Source: an uncultured Lysobacteraceae bacterium
Lineage (GTDB): Bacteria > Pseudomonadota > Gammaproteobacteria > Xanthomonadales > Xanthomonadaceae
Length of the DNA: 64,000 nt
Direction of reading: 5' to 3'
NCBI GenBank assembly: GCA_902825775.1
Contig: CADECF010000004.1
Location: 116,365-180,364 of the forward strand
How positions within the stretch are numbered: the stretch's first letter is position 1; every line of letters starts with the position of its first letter. Position numbers and translations under genes: made by a program. Of this stretch, positions 46,016-55,728 are shown piece by piece. Under the pieces are notes generated by a model. It was not told where the DNA came from. It worked only from the letters and a program-made list of their open reading frames with translations, and did no database searches.

Positions 46016-46821
46016 GCGCCGAAGAATAACCGCTGCAGCGCCTCGCCGGGTTCGCGCTCGCGCATGAAAGTCTCGCCGACCAGGAAGGCGTCGATGCCGG
46101 CCGCGCGCATCCGGCGCACGTCGTCGGCGACCACGATGCCGCTCTCGGTGACCAGCCGGCGGTCGCGCGGCACGGCGTCCTTCAACGCCAGCGTGGTGTC
46201 CAGGCTGACGTCGAACGTGCGCAGATTGCGGTTGTTGATGCCCAGCAGCGGCGCCGGCACCTGCAAGGCGCGCTCGAGTTCGTCCATATCGTGCACTTCC
46301 ACCAGCACGTCCAGCCCCAGCGACAGCGCCGCATCCGACAGTTCGGCCAATTGCGCGTCGGCCAGCGCGGCGACGATCAGCAGGATGCAGTCGGCGCCGA
46401 GCGCGCGCGATTCGTAGACCTGCCAGACGTCGACGGTGAAATCCTTGCGCAGCGCCGGCAGCGCGCAGGCCGAACGGGCCTGGCGCAGGTACTCGTCGGC
46501 GCCCTGGAAGAAATCGATGTCGGTCAGCACCGACAGGCAGGCCGCGCCGCCGGCTTCGTAGCTGCGCGCGATCGCGGCCGGGTCGAAGTCGGCGCGGATC
46601 ACGCCTTTCGACGGGCTGGCTTTTTTAACTTCCGCGATCACCGCGGGTAGCCCGCCGGCGATCTTGGCTTCGACGGCAGCCGCGAAGCCGCGCACGGGCG
46701 GCGCATCGGCCGCGCGCGCCTGCAGCTCGGTCAGCGGCAGCCTCGCCGAGCGTTCGGCGACCTCTTCGGCCTTGCGCTGCAGGATTTTTTGCAGCACGTC
46801 GGGGCGCGATCCCAGGTTCAC
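46012..46821 (-). CDS. trpC: Indole-3-glycerol phosphate synthase
   Basis: TrpC closes the indole ring in tryptophan synthesis. The 269-residue TIM barrel shows [17 protein letters not shown] near residue 58, [12 protein letters not shown] near 95, [20 protein letters not shown] near 122, [18 protein letters not shown] near 191 and [15 protein letters not shown] near 222, all active-site loops. It is a monofunctional TrpC without a TrpF domain. It overlaps the monooxygenase gene upstream and the HAD gene downstream, each by ATGA. Confidence 0.95.
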   Translation of the reverse strand: MNLGSRPDVLQKILQRKAEEVAERSARLPLTELQARAADAPPVRGFAAAVEAKIAGGLPAVIAEVKKASPSKGVIRADFDPAAIARSYEAGGAACLSVLTDIDFFQGADEYLRQARSACALPALRKDFTVDVWQVYESRALGADCILLIVAALADAQLAELSDAALSLGLDVLVEVHDMDELERALQVPAPLLGINNRNLRTFDVSLDTTLALKDAVPRDRRLVTESGIVVADDVRRMRAAGIDAFLVGETFMREREPGEALQRLFFGA

Positions 46822-47207
46822 GTCGTTTCCTTGGTTTCCGGGGCGTCTTGGGCCGATGCGCGGCTATAGCCCGTCGCCAGGTCCCAGCCGTAGGCCCGCT
46901 CCACTTTGGCGATGCGCAATTCGAAATGCCGGTACCACTCGGCCCGGCCGCGCTCGCGCGCCAGCGTGTGCTCGGCATGCAGGCGCCAGGCGCGGATCGA
47001 TTCCTCGCTATCCCAATACGCGACGGTGATGCCGAAGCCGTCCTCGCCGCGCGTGGATTCCACGCCGAGGAAACCCGGCTGCTGCTGCGCGAGCTCGACC
47101 ATGCGGTCGGACGTTTCGCCGTAACCGTTATCGCCGTCGCGGCGTTGCGAGCTGAAAACCACCGCGTAGTACGGCGGCTGCGGGAGTTTGGCGAAGGGGT
47201 CGGTCAT
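46818..47207 (-). CDS. Antibiotic biosynthesis monooxygenase (ABM) domain protein
   Basis: This 129-residue protein has a single dimeric alpha-beta barrel domain: [20 protein letters not shown] at the start, [19 protein letters not shown] near residue 36 and [19 protein letters not shown] near 62. Such small proteins oxidise or isomerise aromatic or polyketide-like molecules, or bind haem. It sits inside the trp cluster, directly upstream of trpC with a 4-base overlap, so it is probably co-expressed. Substrate unknown. Confidence 0.8.
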   Translation of the reverse strand: MTDPFAKLPQPPYYAVVFSSQRRDGDNGYGETSDRMVELAQQQPGFLGVESTRGEDGFGITVAYWDSEESIRAWRLHAEHTLARERGRAEWYRHFELRIAKVERAYGWDLATGYSRASAQDAPETKETT

Positions 47208-47235
47208 TCCTGCTCTTCCTGCTGTTGCTTTCAGC

Positions 47236-47346
47236 CGTCATTCCCGCGGAGGCGGGAATCCAGCGACTTGGCTTTTCGTGGGAGCGGCTTCAGCCGCGAG
47301 CTCTTGCATCGGTCCGAAAAGCTCGCGGCTGAAGCCGCTCCCGCAA
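47236..47346. repeat. Mixed repeat cluster inside the trp gene set
   Basis: A GTCATTCCCGCGGAGGCGGG element at 47236-47264 is followed by an inverted pair of family A repeats at 47276-47346, between trpD and the monooxygenase gene. The hairpins may weaken transcription from trpD into trpC. Confidence 0.75.
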
Positions 47347-47375
47347 AAAAGCTTCGGGTGCAGAAGCTTAAGCGC

Positions 47376-48413
47376 CTACTGCCCTGCGGCCAAGCGACGC
47401 GTCGCATCGACGAACTCATGCAGCTTCGCCATCGCCGCACCCGAAGCGATCGCCTCGCGCGCCCGCACGATGCCCTCGCCGATCGAGTCCGCCACCCCGG
47501 CCGCATACAACGCTGCGCCCGCGTTCAGCGCGACGATCTCCAGCGGCAAGCCCGCCTCGTTGCCGAGCGCGGACAGCAGCATCGTCTTGGATTCCTGCGC
47601 ATCGGCCACGCGCAAATTGCGGCTGGCGGCCATCTGGATGCCGAAATCTTCGGGATGCACTTCGTACTCGCGCACCACGCCGTCGCGCAGTTCGCCGACC
47701 AACGTGGCGGCACCGAGCGAAATCTCGTCCATGCCGTCGCGGCCCCACACCACCACCGCGCGCTGTGCGCCGAGCGCCTGCAGCACGCGCACCTGGATGC
47801 CGACCAGGTCCGGATGGAAGACGCCCATCAGGATGTTAGGCGCGCCGGCCGGATTGGTCAGCGGACCGAGGATGTTGAACAGCGTGCGCACGCCCATTTC
47901 CTTGCGCACCGGCGCCACCGCTTTCATCGCCGGGTGATGGATCGGCGCGAACATGAAGCCGATGCCGCACTCGTCGATGCATCGGGCGACCTGCTCGGGC
48001 TGCAGCTCGATGTTCGCGCCCAAAGCCTCCAGCACGTCGGCGCTGCCGGACTTGGACGAAACGCTGCGGTTGCCGTGCTTGGCCACCCGCGCGCCGGCCG
48101 CGGCGACCACGAAGATCGACGCAGTGGAAATATTGAAGGTGTGCGCACCGTCGCCGCCGGTGCCGACCACGTCGACCAGGCGCGTGCGATCGGCTACCGG
48201 CACCGCGCGCGCGAACTCGCGCAGCACCGTGGCCGCGCCGGCGATCTCGTCGACGGTTTCCTTTTTGACCCGCAGGCCCGTGAGGATGGCCGCGGTCATG
48301 GCCGCCGACACTTCGCCGCGCATGATCTGGCGCATCAGATCGACCATTTCGTCGAAGAAGATTTCGCGATGCTCGATGGTGCGCTGCAGGGCTTGTTGCG
48401 GGGTGATGGGCAT
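47376..48413 (-). CDS. trpD: Anthranilate phosphoribosyltransferase
   Basis: TrpD attaches phosphoribose from PRPP to anthranilate. The 345-residue protein carries the PRPP motif [17 protein letters not shown] at about residue 82, the [20 protein letters not shown] loop near 110 and [20 protein letters not shown] near 155. ATG at 48413 was chosen over the long upstream frame because it gives the normal length and N-terminus. The gene follows a small secreted-protein gene by 17 bases. Confidence 0.95.
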   Translation of the reverse strand: MPITPQQALQRTIEHREIFFDEMVDLMRQIMRGEVSAAMTAAILTGLRVKKETVDEIAGAATVLREFARAVPVADRTRLVDVVGTGGDGAHTFNISTASIFVVAAAGARVAKHGNRSVSSKSGSADVLEALGANIELQPEQVARCIDECGIGFMFAPIHHPAMKAVAPVRKEMGVRTLFNILGPLTNPAGAPNILMGVFHPDLVGIQVRVLQALGAQRAVVVWGRDGMDEISLGAATLVGELRDGVVREYEVHPEDFGIQMAASRNLRVADAQESKTMLLSALGNEAGLPLEIVALNAGAALYAAGVADSIGEGIVRAREAIASGAAMAKLHEFVDATRRLAAGQ

Positions 48414-48430
48414 GGCGGTACCGGAAAGAG

Positions 48431-48781
48431 TCAAAGACGCGCGATTTCCAGGATTTCCTGGCCCATCAGCACGCAGTCGCCGCCGATGCGGTAATACTCC
48501 AGGCGCATCCGGTACTCGCCTTTGTAGAAGGAACCCCTCACTTCCAGCACATCGAAGCGTTGCTTGCTGCTGGCCGGGTTGGCGATCGAAGGCAGGGGTT
48601 TGGCTTCGTCGCCCACGTATACGCCCTGATCTTCGCCATCCAGATGGAATACCAGCAGTTTCCTGGCCTGCTTGACGGCATCGGCCGCGCAGGCGGTGCT
48701 GGACGCCACTTTTTCGGCCTTGCCCGGCGCGGCGTAGGCCATCGTCAGCATCGCGCAAACCATCAATGCAATTCGGCTCAT
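48431..48781 (-). CDS. Small periplasmic protein between trpG and trpD
   Basis: This 116-residue protein has a cleavable signal peptide ([20 protein letters not shown], cut near residue 22). The mature domain contains [20 protein letters not shown] and [20 protein letters not shown] with two cysteines, probably a small beta fold. It lies three bases after trpG and 17 before trpD, so it is embedded in the operon although tryptophan enzymes are cytoplasmic. No family is recognised. Confidence 0.72.
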   Translation of the reverse strand: MSRIALMVCAMLTMAYAAPGKAEKVASSTACAADAVKQARKLLVFHLDGEDQGVYVGDEAKPLPSIANPASSKQRFDVLEVRGSFYKGEYRMRLEYYRIGGDCVLMGQEILEIARL

Positions 48782-48784
48782 GGA

Positions 48785-49363
48785 TCAGCGCTCCAGGAAA
48801 TTCTTCAATAGCGCATGCCCATGCTCGGTCAGGATCGACTCCGGATGGAACTGCACGCCTTCGACCGGATGCTCGCGATGGCGCAATCCCATCACTTCTT
48901 CGATCGAGCCGTCGTCGTTCTCGGTCCAGGCCGTCACTTCCAGGCATTCGGGCAGCGAATCCTTGTCGACCACCAGCGAATGGTAGCGGGTGGCCTCGTA
49001 AGCGTCCGGCAGGCCGGCGAACACGCCTTTGCCCTCGTGGCGGATGCGCGACGTCTTGCCGTGCATGATCCGCCCGGCGCGGACGACGCGGCCGCCGTAA
49101 GCCTGTCCCAGCGCCTGATGCCCCAGGCACACGCCCAGCACCGGCACGCGCGCCCCGAGTTCGCGGATCACGTCCAGCGAAACGCCGGCCTCGTTCGGCG
49201 TGCAGGGCCCAGGCGAAATCACGATCTTGTCGGGCGCCAGCGCAGCGATCTCCGCCGCCGACAGCTCGTCGTTGCGGACCACCTTCACCTCCGCCCCCAA
49301 AGCCTGCAGGTATTGCACGAGGTTGTAGGTGAAGCTGTCGTAGTTGTCGATCATCAGCAGCAT
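48785..49363 (-). CDS. trpG: Anthranilate synthase component II (glutamine amidotransferase)
   Basis: TrpG supplies ammonia from glutamine to TrpE. The 192-residue class I amidotransferase has [19 protein letters not shown] at the start, the oxyanion strand [13 protein letters not shown] near residue 48, the nucleophile Cys in [15 protein letters not shown] near 77 and the His-Glu pair in [10 protein letters not shown] near 168. Its ATG immediately follows the stop of the inserted membrane-protein gene (TAAATG), with AGGGG about ten bases upstream inside that gene. Confidence 0.95.
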   Translation of the reverse strand: MLLMIDNYDSFTYNLVQYLQALGAEVKVVRNDELSAAEIAALAPDKIVISPGPCTPNEAGVSLDVIRELGARVPVLGVCLGHQALGQAYGGRVVRAGRIMHGKTSRIRHEGKGVFAGLPDAYEATRYHSLVVDKDSLPECLEVTAWTENDDGSIEEVMGLRHREHPVEGVQFHPESILTEHGHALLKNFLER

Positions 49364-50104
49364 TTATGGCCCCTGATCTGTAAACGAAATTTCAAAGATT
49401 CCGTCTGGAAACTGTTTCTTGCCCACTTCGATCAAGCTCGCGATCGCTGCCCGTGTATGGCTCTCGCATTCGGGAACCAATATGTAAATCTGATTCGTTA
49501 GGTCCGTCAGTTGAATCCAGGCATCTCGCCCCACCGCATCTTCGAGAACAGCGTGATTCCCCATAAACGGCTGCTGCACACCAGCCGCGCTCAGGCTCTT
49601 CTGCGCGGAGTGATGGATATCGCTCCTGACATCTAAGATTCGCAGCATCAACCAGAATTCATTGTCGGCCAACTCCAGGTCAGAAATGGCGGCGATCTTG
49701 GATTTACCGAAGATCCGCAGAGCTTCGCTCACATTGATTTGGTCTTTCGGGGGGTGCGCAACCGCAGACAGCAACTGCAGATGCCTCAAAGGCAGCGATC
49801 TGCTTGGCTCCAGTAATTGCTCTCTTATTGATTTTAGAAAGCTAACTCTCCTCAACAAGGAGAATATTATGGAGTTAATTGTGTCCAACCCCGCTTGCTT
49901 ATCCTTCGCGTCCTCTCTGGATATCTGAAATTTCATTGCCGCTCGCGCGCCGAAATATGCAGCAAATAAGCCGACTACGACCGAAAATATGGCCTGCAAT
50001 TCGTTTCCATCAATGAGTTTTCGCCTATAGCAAACAACCAATGCGGAAACGACAATAATTGCAAGCAAAGAGAGTAGCTTCGGCAGATGTCGCCCCATCA
50101 GCAT
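49364..50104 (-). CDS. Two-helix membrane protein of unknown function wedged between trpE and trpG
   Basis: This 246-residue protein has two N-terminal membrane helices ([19 protein letters not shown] near residue 10 and [20 protein letters not shown] near 38) and a cytoplasmic alpha-helical domain of about 185 residues. I recognise no family. Its ATG overlaps the trpE stop (TGATG) and its TAA touches the trpG ATG, so it is fully built into the operon. Base composition is strikingly AT-richer than the neighbours, with codons such as TTA, ATA and AAT, which suggests recent acquisition. An upstream in-frame extension lies inside trpE and was rejected. Confidence 0.75.
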   Translation of the reverse strand: MLMGRHLPKLLSLLAIIVVSALVVCYRRKLIDGNELQAIFSVVVGLFAAYFGARAAMKFQISREDAKDKQAGLDTINSIIFSLLRRVSFLKSIREQLLEPSRSLPLRHLQLLSAVAHPPKDQINVSEALRIFGKSKIAAISDLELADNEFWLMLRILDVRSDIHHSAQKSLSAAGVQQPFMGNHAVLEDAVGRDAWIQLTDLTNQIYILVPECESHTRAAIASLIEVGKKQFPDGIFEISFTDQGP

Positions 50105-51579
50105 CAGAGACCCCTCGCGGCTTCGGCCACAGCGCGGAACAACGCCCGCCCCTTGTTCATCGTCTCTTCCCATTCCGCGCCGGGATCGGAGTCGTAGACC
50201 ACCCCGCCGCCGGCCTGCACGTATAGACGGCCATCCTGGATGACGGCGGTGCGGATGGCGATGGCGGTATCGGCGTTGCCGTGCCAGCCGATGTAGCCGA
50301 CCGCGCCCGAATAGACGTTGCGTTTGATCGGCTCGAGTTCGCGGATGATTTCCAGCGCGCGGATCTTGGGCGCGCCGCTGACCGTGCCGGCCGGGAAAGT
50401 TGCGCGCAGCACGTCGGCGTAACTCAATCCCTCCTTCAGTTTGCCGGTGACCTCGCTGACGATGTGCATCACGTGGCTATAGCGTTCGATCACGAACTGC
50501 TCGCCCACTTCCACCGTGCCCTGTTCGGCGATGCGACCCACGTCGTTGCGGCCCAGGTCGATCAGCATCAGATGCTCGGCGCGCTCCTTCGGATCGGACA
50601 GCAGCTCCGCCTCCAGGGCGATGTCCTGTTCCGGCGTCTTGCCGCGCGGCCGCGTGCCGGCGATGGGGCGTACGGTGACCACGCCGTCCTGCAATCGCGC
50701 CAGGATTTCCGGCGACGATCCCACGACCTGGGTGCCGCCGACATCGATGAAGTACATGTAGGGCGACGGATTGAGCGCGCGCAGCGCCCGGTAGACGTCC
50801 ACCGGCCGCGCACGGAACGGTACGCTCAACCGTTGCGAAGGCACGACCTGGAAAATGTCGCCCGCACGGATGTATTCCTGCGCCTTGCGGACCACGTCCT
50901 CGTATTCGGGACGGGTGAACGACGAGCGGAAGTCGCTCTCGTCGATGGCCACCGGCACCAGCGTTTCCGGATAACCCGCGCCGGCGTGGCGCAAACGATG
51001 GCTGAGCTCGTCCAGACGCCGGTTGGCGCGCGCCCAGGCCTGCGGATCGCGCGGGTCGGCGTGCACGATCAGGTAGAGCCGGCCCTTGAGATTGTCGAAT
51101 ACCGCGACTTCCTCGCTCAGCATCAGCAGGATGTCGGGCGTGCCGAGTTCGTCTTCCTTGTCGCCGCCGGCCAGGCGCGGTTCGATGTACTGGATGCATT
51201 CGAAACCGAACCAGCCGACCAGCCCGCCGGCGAAACCCGGCAGGCCTTCCAACCGCGGCACCGAATGCTCGCTGCGCAGGCGTTCGACTTCGGCGAACGG
51301 ATCGGCGATGTCGCGCGCTTCGACCAGTTCGCCGTACTCGGTGACGTACAACGTATGCCCGGCGAACGCATACACACGGCGCGCCGGCAGGCCGATGATC
51401 GAATAGCGGCCGAAACGTTCGCCGCCTTCGACCGATTCGAACAGGTAGGTATGCGGCCCGTCGGCCAGCTTCAGATAGACCGACAGCGGCGTGTCGAGGT
51501 CGGACAGCACCTCGCGCACCACCGGGATGCGGGTATGGCCGTCAGCGGCGTATTGCTGGAAGAGTTCGTGCGAGATCAC
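50104..51579 (-). CDS. trpE: Anthranilate synthase component I
   Basis: TrpE makes anthranilate from chorismate. The 491-residue protein has the tryptophan feedback site [20 protein letters not shown] near residue 46 and the catalytic segments [15 protein letters not shown] near 240, [14 protein letters not shown] near 303, [18 protein letters not shown] near 338 and [19 protein letters not shown] near 390. The start is GTG at 51579, with AAGGA about ten bases upstream. Its stop overlaps the start of the inserted membrane-protein gene. Confidence 0.95.
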   Translation of the reverse strand: MISHELFQQYAADGHTRIPVVREVLSDLDTPLSVYLKLADGPHTYLFESVEGGERFGRYSIIGLPARRVYAFAGHTLYVTEYGELVEARDIADPFAEVERLRSEHSVPRLEGLPGFAGGLVGWFGFECIQYIEPRLAGGDKEDELGTPDILLMLSEEVAVFDNLKGRLYLIVHADPRDPQAWARANRRLDELSHRLRHAGAGYPETLVPVAIDESDFRSSFTRPEYEDVVRKAQEYIRAGDIFQVVPSQRLSVPFRARPVDVYRALRALNPSPYMYFIDVGGTQVVGSSPEILARLQDGVVTVRPIAGTRPRGKTPEQDIALEAELLSDPKERAEHLMLIDLGRNDVGRIAEQGTVEVGEQFVIERYSHVMHIVSEVTGKLKEGLSYADVLRATFPAGTVSGAPKIRALEIIRELEPIKRNVYSGAVGYIGWHGNADTAIAIRTAVIQDGRLYVQAGGGVVYDSDPGAEWEETMNKGRALFRAVAEAARGL

Positions 51580-51685
51580 GCGGTGTTTCCTTGGATGACA
51601 TGAGGACGGGAACGGCGGCAGCCAACGGCCACCATCGCCAACCCAGGTCAGCGGAAACGGAATGCGGGGTCGCCTTGAACGTCAT
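51542..51685 (-). CDS. Candidate trp leader peptide (Trp codon cluster)
   Basis: A 47-codon frame starting ATG at 51685 encodes [20 protein letters not shown] and continues into the first codons of trpE in another frame. Trp occurs at codons 16, 18 and 19 (TGG CGA TGG TGG), the signature expected of a tryptophan-sensing leader. A TAAAGT -10-like hexamer at 51692-51697 lies six bases before the ATG, so the message could be leaderless. No intrinsic terminator with a U run follows, so if it regulates, it would do so through translation or mRNA folding. Chance occurrence is possible. Confidence 0.4.
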   Translation of the reverse strand: MTFKATPHSVSADLGWRWWPLAAAVPVLMSSKETPRDLARTLPAIRR

Positions 51686-51728
51686 AGCGCTACTTTAGCC
51701 GGTTCTAGCGGCTTTTGTGGGGGCTTTT

Positions 51729-51822
51729 CGTGGGAGCGGCTTTAGCCGCGAGCTCTTCGACCAGCATCGGCACTCGAAGAGCTCGCGGCTAAAGCCGCTC
51801 CCACGAAAGCCGCTCCCACAAG
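51729..51822. repeat. Family A repeat cluster upstream of trpE
   Basis: A forward copy, an inverted copy and a partial copy (GCCGCTCCCACAAGC) occupy the gap between the lipid kinase stop and the trpE leader. The partial copy ends just before the kinase stop codon. Confidence 0.78.
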
Positions 51823-51826
51823 CGCT

Positions 51827-52765
51827 CTACGGGATGCGGGCAGCCAACAACGGGCAATCGGCCGGCAAATGCATCCGCACCCGCCCCGCCACGCATTCGA
51901 TGCGGAACCGGGTCGACTCCACCGGCTCGCCATCCAGGTTCAAAGTAAAAGGCCGCTCGGCGCCGATTTCCAGCCAAGGCAGTTGCGCACGCACCGCGGC
52001 CTGGTCCAGCGCGGCATGCTTGCCGTCCTTGAGCAGCGTGGCCAGCGTACCCGCAACCTCGCCCGACAGTTCCGGAATCACCGTGACATCGAGCAAGCCG
52101 TCGTCGATCCGCGCATCCGGGCACAGCGCCTGACCGCCGCCGGCCTGGCGGCCGTTGCCGATGCCGAGCGCGATGAACTCGCCATGCCAGGCGAAACGCG
52201 GGCCTTCCAGGCTCGCGCGGATCGGCTCGATCCTGCCGAGCTTGGACAAGCCGGTGATCAGATACGCCAAGCCGCCGAGCAGTTTCTTCAACCCGTCGTG
52301 CGTCTCCACCGTGACCTGCGTGCCGAAGCCGCCGCTGGCCAGATTGGCGGCCCAGTGGATCTCGCCGTCCGCTTCGAGCTTGAGCAGATCGATCGCATGC
52401 GGGGGTTGCGCGAGCAGCAACTCCAATGCAGGCAACGGCGCATCCGGAATCAGCGCGGCGCTGGCGAAATCGTTGGCCGTGCCCAGCGGCACCAGACCCA
52501 ATGCCGGCAATGCAACGGCGGTTTCGCGACGATGCGCCAACGCAGTGGCCACTTCGCTCAGCGTGCCGTCGCCGCCGCCGGCGATCAGCGTATCGACCCG
52601 ATCGCCGATGGCCTCTTCGACGTAGCGCTCGGCATCGCCGCTCTCCCAGGTGATGCGGACATCGATGCCGACGCCGCGTTCGCGCATAGCGGCGACGGCT
52701 TCGCGCACGGCGTCGTCGCCGGCGGATTTGCCGTTGAGGATGAGTCTCCAGCGCGGTTCGGACAT
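51827..52765 (-). CDS. YegS/BmrU-type lipid kinase
   Basis: This 312-residue diacylglycerol-kinase-family protein has [10 protein letters not shown] near residue 11, the nucleotide-binding [16 protein letters not shown] near 61, [13 protein letters not shown] near 90 and the C-terminal [13 protein letters not shown]. It most resembles the YegS subgroup, which phosphorylates membrane lipids. It is monocistronic by position. Confidence 0.88.
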   Translation of the reverse strand: MSEPRWRLILNGKSAGDDAVREAVAAMRERGVGIDVRITWESGDAERYVEEAIGDRVDTLIAGGGDGTLSEVATALAHRRETAVALPALGLVPLGTANDFASAALIPDAPLPALELLLAQPPHAIDLLKLEADGEIHWAANLASGGFGTQVTVETHDGLKKLLGGLAYLITGLSKLGRIEPIRASLEGPRFAWHGEFIALGIGNGRQAGGGQALCPDARIDDGLLDVTVIPELSGEVAGTLATLLKDGKHAALDQAAVRAQLPWLEIGAERPFTLNLDGEPVESTRFRIECVAGRVRMHLPADCPLLAARIP

Positions 52766-52865
52766 GCGGCCTGCTATCGGAAAACGAGCACCAAGCTAGC
52801 AGCGCGCTCGCAAACCGATGTGAAGCGCGGTGTTGTCACGTCGCCGTCACGGGAGGCGCGGAGAA

Positions 52866-52949
52866 TAGAAGTCCATAGCAGGGATGAAAGAGGGAGGCGG
52901 GATTGCCTCCAGTACACCCGAAGGCCGTTGCGCAAGCAGCGGCCTTTTT
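52866..52949 (+). ncRNA. Candidate small RNA ending in an intrinsic terminator
   Basis: Between two minus-strand genes a short plus-strand unit carries a hairpin GGAGGCGGGATTGCCTCC at 52893-52910 and a terminator stem GGCCGTTGCGCAAGCAGCGGCC at 52923-52944, followed by TTTTTA. TTGTCA at 52833 and AGAATA at 52863 are loosely promoter-like, but their spacing of 24 bases is too long. No open frame or upstream plus-strand gene explains the terminator, so an sRNA of about 80-100 nt is likely. The exact 5' end is a guess. Confidence 0.5.
52923..52949 (+). terminator. Rho-independent terminator (sRNA candidate 3' end)
   Basis: The stem GGCCGTTGC/GCAGCGGCC with a CGCAA-like loop is followed by TTTTT on the plus strand only; the minus strand has no T run after the stem. 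Confidence 0.7.
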
Positions 52950-52978
52950 AGTGCGCGCCGTTTTTCTCCGGACTGCGC

Positions 52979-53650
52979 TTACCTGACGCCGTCGGCCGCG
53001 GCCTTCATCCGGCGTACGACATCGGCGTAATCGGAATGGCCGAAGATCGCAGAACCGGCGACGAAAGTATCGGCGCCCGCGGCGGCGATCTGGGCGATGT
53101 TGTCCGGCTTCACGCCGCCGTCGATTTCCAGACGGATCGGCTTGCCGGTACGGTCGATCATCGCGCGCACGCGCTTGAGCTTGTCCAGCGCCGAGGGGAT
53201 GAAGGATTGCCCGCCGAAACCGGGATTGACCGACATCAGCAGCACCAGGTCCAGATCGTCGAGCACGTAGTCGAGCACTTGCACCGGCGTCGCCGGATTG
53301 AGCACCAAGCCGGCCTGGCAGCCCAGCGACTTGATCAGCTGGATGGTGCGATGCACGTGCGCGCTGGCCTCGGGATGGAAGCTGATCACGCTGGCGCCGG
53401 CTTTGGCGAAATCCGGGACGATGCGGTCCACCGGCTGTACCATCAGATGCACGTCGATCGGCGCGGTCACGCCATGCTTACGCAGCGCTTCGCAGACCAG
53501 CGGGCCGATGGTCAGGTTGGGCACGTAATGGTTGTCCATCACGTCGAAATGCACCCAGTCGGCGCCGGCGGCGAGCACGTTGTCGACTTCTTCGCCCAGC
53601 CTGGCGAAATCCGCGGAAAGGATGGAAGGTGCGATGACGGTGGATTGCAT
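52979..53650 (-). CDS. rpe: Ribulose-phosphate 3-epimerase
   Basis: This 223-residue TIM-barrel enzyme interconverts ribulose 5-phosphate and xylulose 5-phosphate. It shows [16 protein letters not shown] at the start, [18 protein letters not shown] near residue 31, [20 protein letters not shown] near 76, [13 protein letters not shown] near 138 and [12 protein letters not shown] near 172. ATG at 53650 was chosen as it begins MQSTVIAPS, the family N-terminus. Confidence 0.96.
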   Translation of the reverse strand: MQSTVIAPSILSADFARLGEEVDNVLAAGADWVHFDVMDNHYVPNLTIGPLVCEALRKHGVTAPIDVHLMVQPVDRIVPDFAKAGASVISFHPEASAHVHRTIQLIKSLGCQAGLVLNPATPVQVLDYVLDDLDLVLLMSVNPGFGGQSFIPSALDKLKRVRAMIDRTGKPIRLEIDGGVKPDNIAQIAAAGADTFVAGSAIFGHSDYADVVRRMKAAADGVR

Positions 53651-53701
53651 GGTCGCCGGGCCTGGAAACGAGGGCCGGTGCGGCCCGAAGGCCACATTAT
53701 C

Positions 53702-54028
53702 TCATCGGCGCTTGCGCAGGACCTTGATGCGGTCGTAGGCCGCGTTGATGTCGCGGGCCTTCTTCTCGGCCTGCTGGCGCAGTTCTTCGGCCAGGCCGCC
53801 GGTACGATCCGGGTGGTATTGCGAGATCAGCCGGCGATAGGCCTGGTCGACCTCGGCATCGGTGGCCTCGTTGGTCAGACCGAGCACGCCATAGGGATTG
53901 TCCCGCGGGCTCTTGAACCAGTCGATATCCAGGGCATGGCCGATCAGCAGGCCGATCAGTCCGCCGGCCGGGTGCCGCATCAGCAGCCAACCGGCGACGA
54001 AGCCCAGCAATTTCCCATACCAGCGCAT
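53702..54028 (-). CDS. Membrane-anchored DnaJ-domain protein
   Basis: This 108-residue protein combines an N-terminal hydrophobic segment ([20 protein letters not shown], residues 7-26) with a C-terminal J domain containing [20 protein letters not shown] and the HPD motif in [10 protein letters not shown] near residue 72. It resembles a short DjlA-like co-chaperone that would recruit DnaK at the inner membrane. It lies just upstream of rpe on the same strand. Confidence 0.85.
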   Translation of the reverse strand: MRWYGKLLGFVAGWLLMRHPAGGLIGLLIGHALDIDWFKSPRDNPYGVLGLTNEATDAEVDQAYRRLISQYHPDRTGGLAEELRQQAEKKARDINAAYDRIKVLRKRR

Positions 54029-54090
54029 GGACGGATTCTAGCCTGCCGGCCTCGTTACAATGGCGCCCCGTAGCGAGATACACCAGAACG

Positions 54091-54987
54091 ATGGCGACGA
54101 CTCTGCTCAATGCCGAGCTCCCCGGTCTCAATCTGCGTCACCGTGGCAAGGTGCGCGACGTATTCGACCTGGGCAACGACACCCTGCTCATGGTCGCCAC
54201 CGATCGCCTGAGCGCTTTCGACGTGGTGCTGCCCGATCCGATCCCCGGCAAGGGCGAGATGCTGTGCCAGATCAGCAATTTCTGGTTCGAACAGACCGCG
54301 CACCTGTTGCCCAATCACCTGACCGGCATCGATGTCGCCGGCGTATTGCCGGCCGGCGTCGATCCCGATCTGTATGCGCAGCGCTCGGTGGTGACCAAGA
54401 AACTCAAGCCGGTGCCGGTGGAAGCGATCGCGCGCGGCTATCTGATCGGCAGCGGTTGGAAGGACTACCAGCGCACCGGCCGGGTCAGCGGCATCGCCCT
54501 GCCCGATGGCCTGCGCCAGGCCGAACAATTGCCGCAGCCGATCTTCACTCCGTCGACCAAGGCCGCCGTCGGCGATCACGACGAGAACATCGATTTCGAC
54601 ACGATGGTGCGCGCGGTCGGCGCCGATTTGGCCGAACAGGTGCGCGACGCCACGCTGCGGCTGTACCAGTTCGCCGCCGATTACGCGGCGCAGCGCGGCA
54701 TCCTGCTGGCCGACACCAAATTCGAGTTCGGCACCGACGCCGACGGCCGCCTGTACGTGATGGACGAAATGCTGACGCCGGATTCGTCGCGGTACTGGCC
54801 CGCGGACGAGTACGAAGTCGGTACCAGCCCGCCCAGCTACGACAAGCAGTTCGTCCGCGACTATCTGGAGACGCTGGACTGGGACAAGAAGGCACCCGGG
54901 CCGCGGCTGCCGGCCGAGGTGATCGCGCGCACCCGGGCCAAATACGCCGAGGCGCTGCAGAAGCTGGCCGGTATCAGCGTCGACTGA
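54091..54987 (+). CDS. purC: Phosphoribosylaminoimidazole-succinocarboxamide synthase
   Basis: PurC joins aspartate to CAIR in purine synthesis. The 298-residue protein has [20 protein letters not shown] near residue 17, [18 protein letters not shown] near 38, [19 protein letters not shown] near 109 and [13 protein letters not shown] near 225. It belongs to the longer, yeast-like SAICAR synthetase type. A cluster of family B repeats follows. Confidence 0.95.
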   Translation: MATTLLNAELPGLNLRHRGKVRDVFDLGNDTLLMVATDRLSAFDVVLPDPIPGKGEMLCQISNFWFEQTAHLLPNHLTGIDVAGVLPAGVDPDLYAQRSVVTKKLKPVPVEAIARGYLIGSGWKDYQRTGRVSGIALPDGLRQAEQLPQPIFTPSTKAAVGDHDENIDFDTMVRAVGADLAEQVRDATLRLYQFAADYAAQRGILLADTKFEFGTDADGRLYVMDEMLTPDSSRYWPADEYEVGTSPPSYDKQFVRDYLETLDWDKKAPGPRLPAEVIARTRAKYAEALQKLAGISVD

Positions 54988-54995
54988 CCCGGCTT

Positions 54996-55147
54996 TTGTA
55001 TAGCGGAGCTTGCTCCGCTGATTTTGCATTGCCCTGTAGAGCGGAGCTTGCTCCGCTGCTTTCTGCCTTTTCCTTGTAGAGCGGGGCTTGCTCCGCTGCT
55101 TCTGCCTTTGCCCTCGAAGAGCAGCGGGGCAAGCCCCGCTCTACAAA
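54996..55147. repeat. Family B repeat cluster after purC
   Basis: Three direct copies (AGCGGAGCTTGCTCCGCTG and an AGCGGGGC variant) and one inverted copy ending GCTCTACAAAACC lie between purC and the DUF962 gene. Spacers between copies are 20-25 bases. Confidence 0.82.
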
Positions 55148-55227
55148 ACCGGCACCGGACCGACTTTGGAGGGCGCAGCGACCTGTCTGGCGTTATGCTT
55201 GCCCCCTGACCCTCCGGAGGTCCCGCC

Positions 55228-55716
55228 ATGCACGCCCAGGCGCCATCCCATACCACGCCGATCCACCGCTGGTTCGACAAATACGCCGAAGACCATCGCA
55301 ATCCCACCAATCAGACGATTCACGTCTTCGCCGTGCCGGCGATTCTGTGGACCATCGTCGCGTTGTTGTGGTGCATCCCCTCGCCCGGCACCTGGTTCCG
55401 GCCCGGCTTCTGGGCCGCATTGGTGATGTTCGCCGCCTGGATGTTCTATTACCGGGCGTCGCGCTCGATCGGCTTCGGCATGCTGGCCATGTTCGTCGCC
55501 ATGGCCTGGTTCACGCGCTGGCTGCACAACAGCTACGGCACGCAGGCGCTGCTGATCGCGGCCCTGGTCGTGTTCGTCGTAGCCTGGATCGCGCAATTCG
55601 TCGGGCACAAGATCGAAGGACGCAAGCCCAGTTTCCTGACCGACATCACCTTCCTGCTGATCGGGCCGGCTTGGGTGGTCGCCAAGCTCTACAACAAGCT
55701 CGGCTGGAAATATTGA
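55228..55716 (+). CDS. DUF962/Mpo1-like membrane protein
   Basis: This 162-residue polytopic membrane protein has the DUF962 N-terminus HRWFDKYAEDHRNPTNQTIH near residue 13, a FAVPAILWTIVALLWCIP first helix and a conserved RWLHNSYGTQALLIAALVVF segment with GHKIEGRKPSF near 126. Yeast Mpo1 of this family is a dioxygenase of 2-hydroxy fatty acids. The conserved histidines (H29, H125) are present, so a similar lipid role is possible. GGAGG precedes the ATG. Confidence 0.82.
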   Translation: MHAQAPSHTTPIHRWFDKYAEDHRNPTNQTIHVFAVPAILWTIVALLWCIPSPGTWFRPGFWAALVMFAAWMFYYRASRSIGFGMLAMFVAMAWFTRWLHNSYGTQALLIAALVVFVVAWIAQFVGHKIEGRKPSFLTDITFLLIGPAWVVAKLYNKLGWKY

Positions 55717-55728
55717 GCCGCCCCCGCT

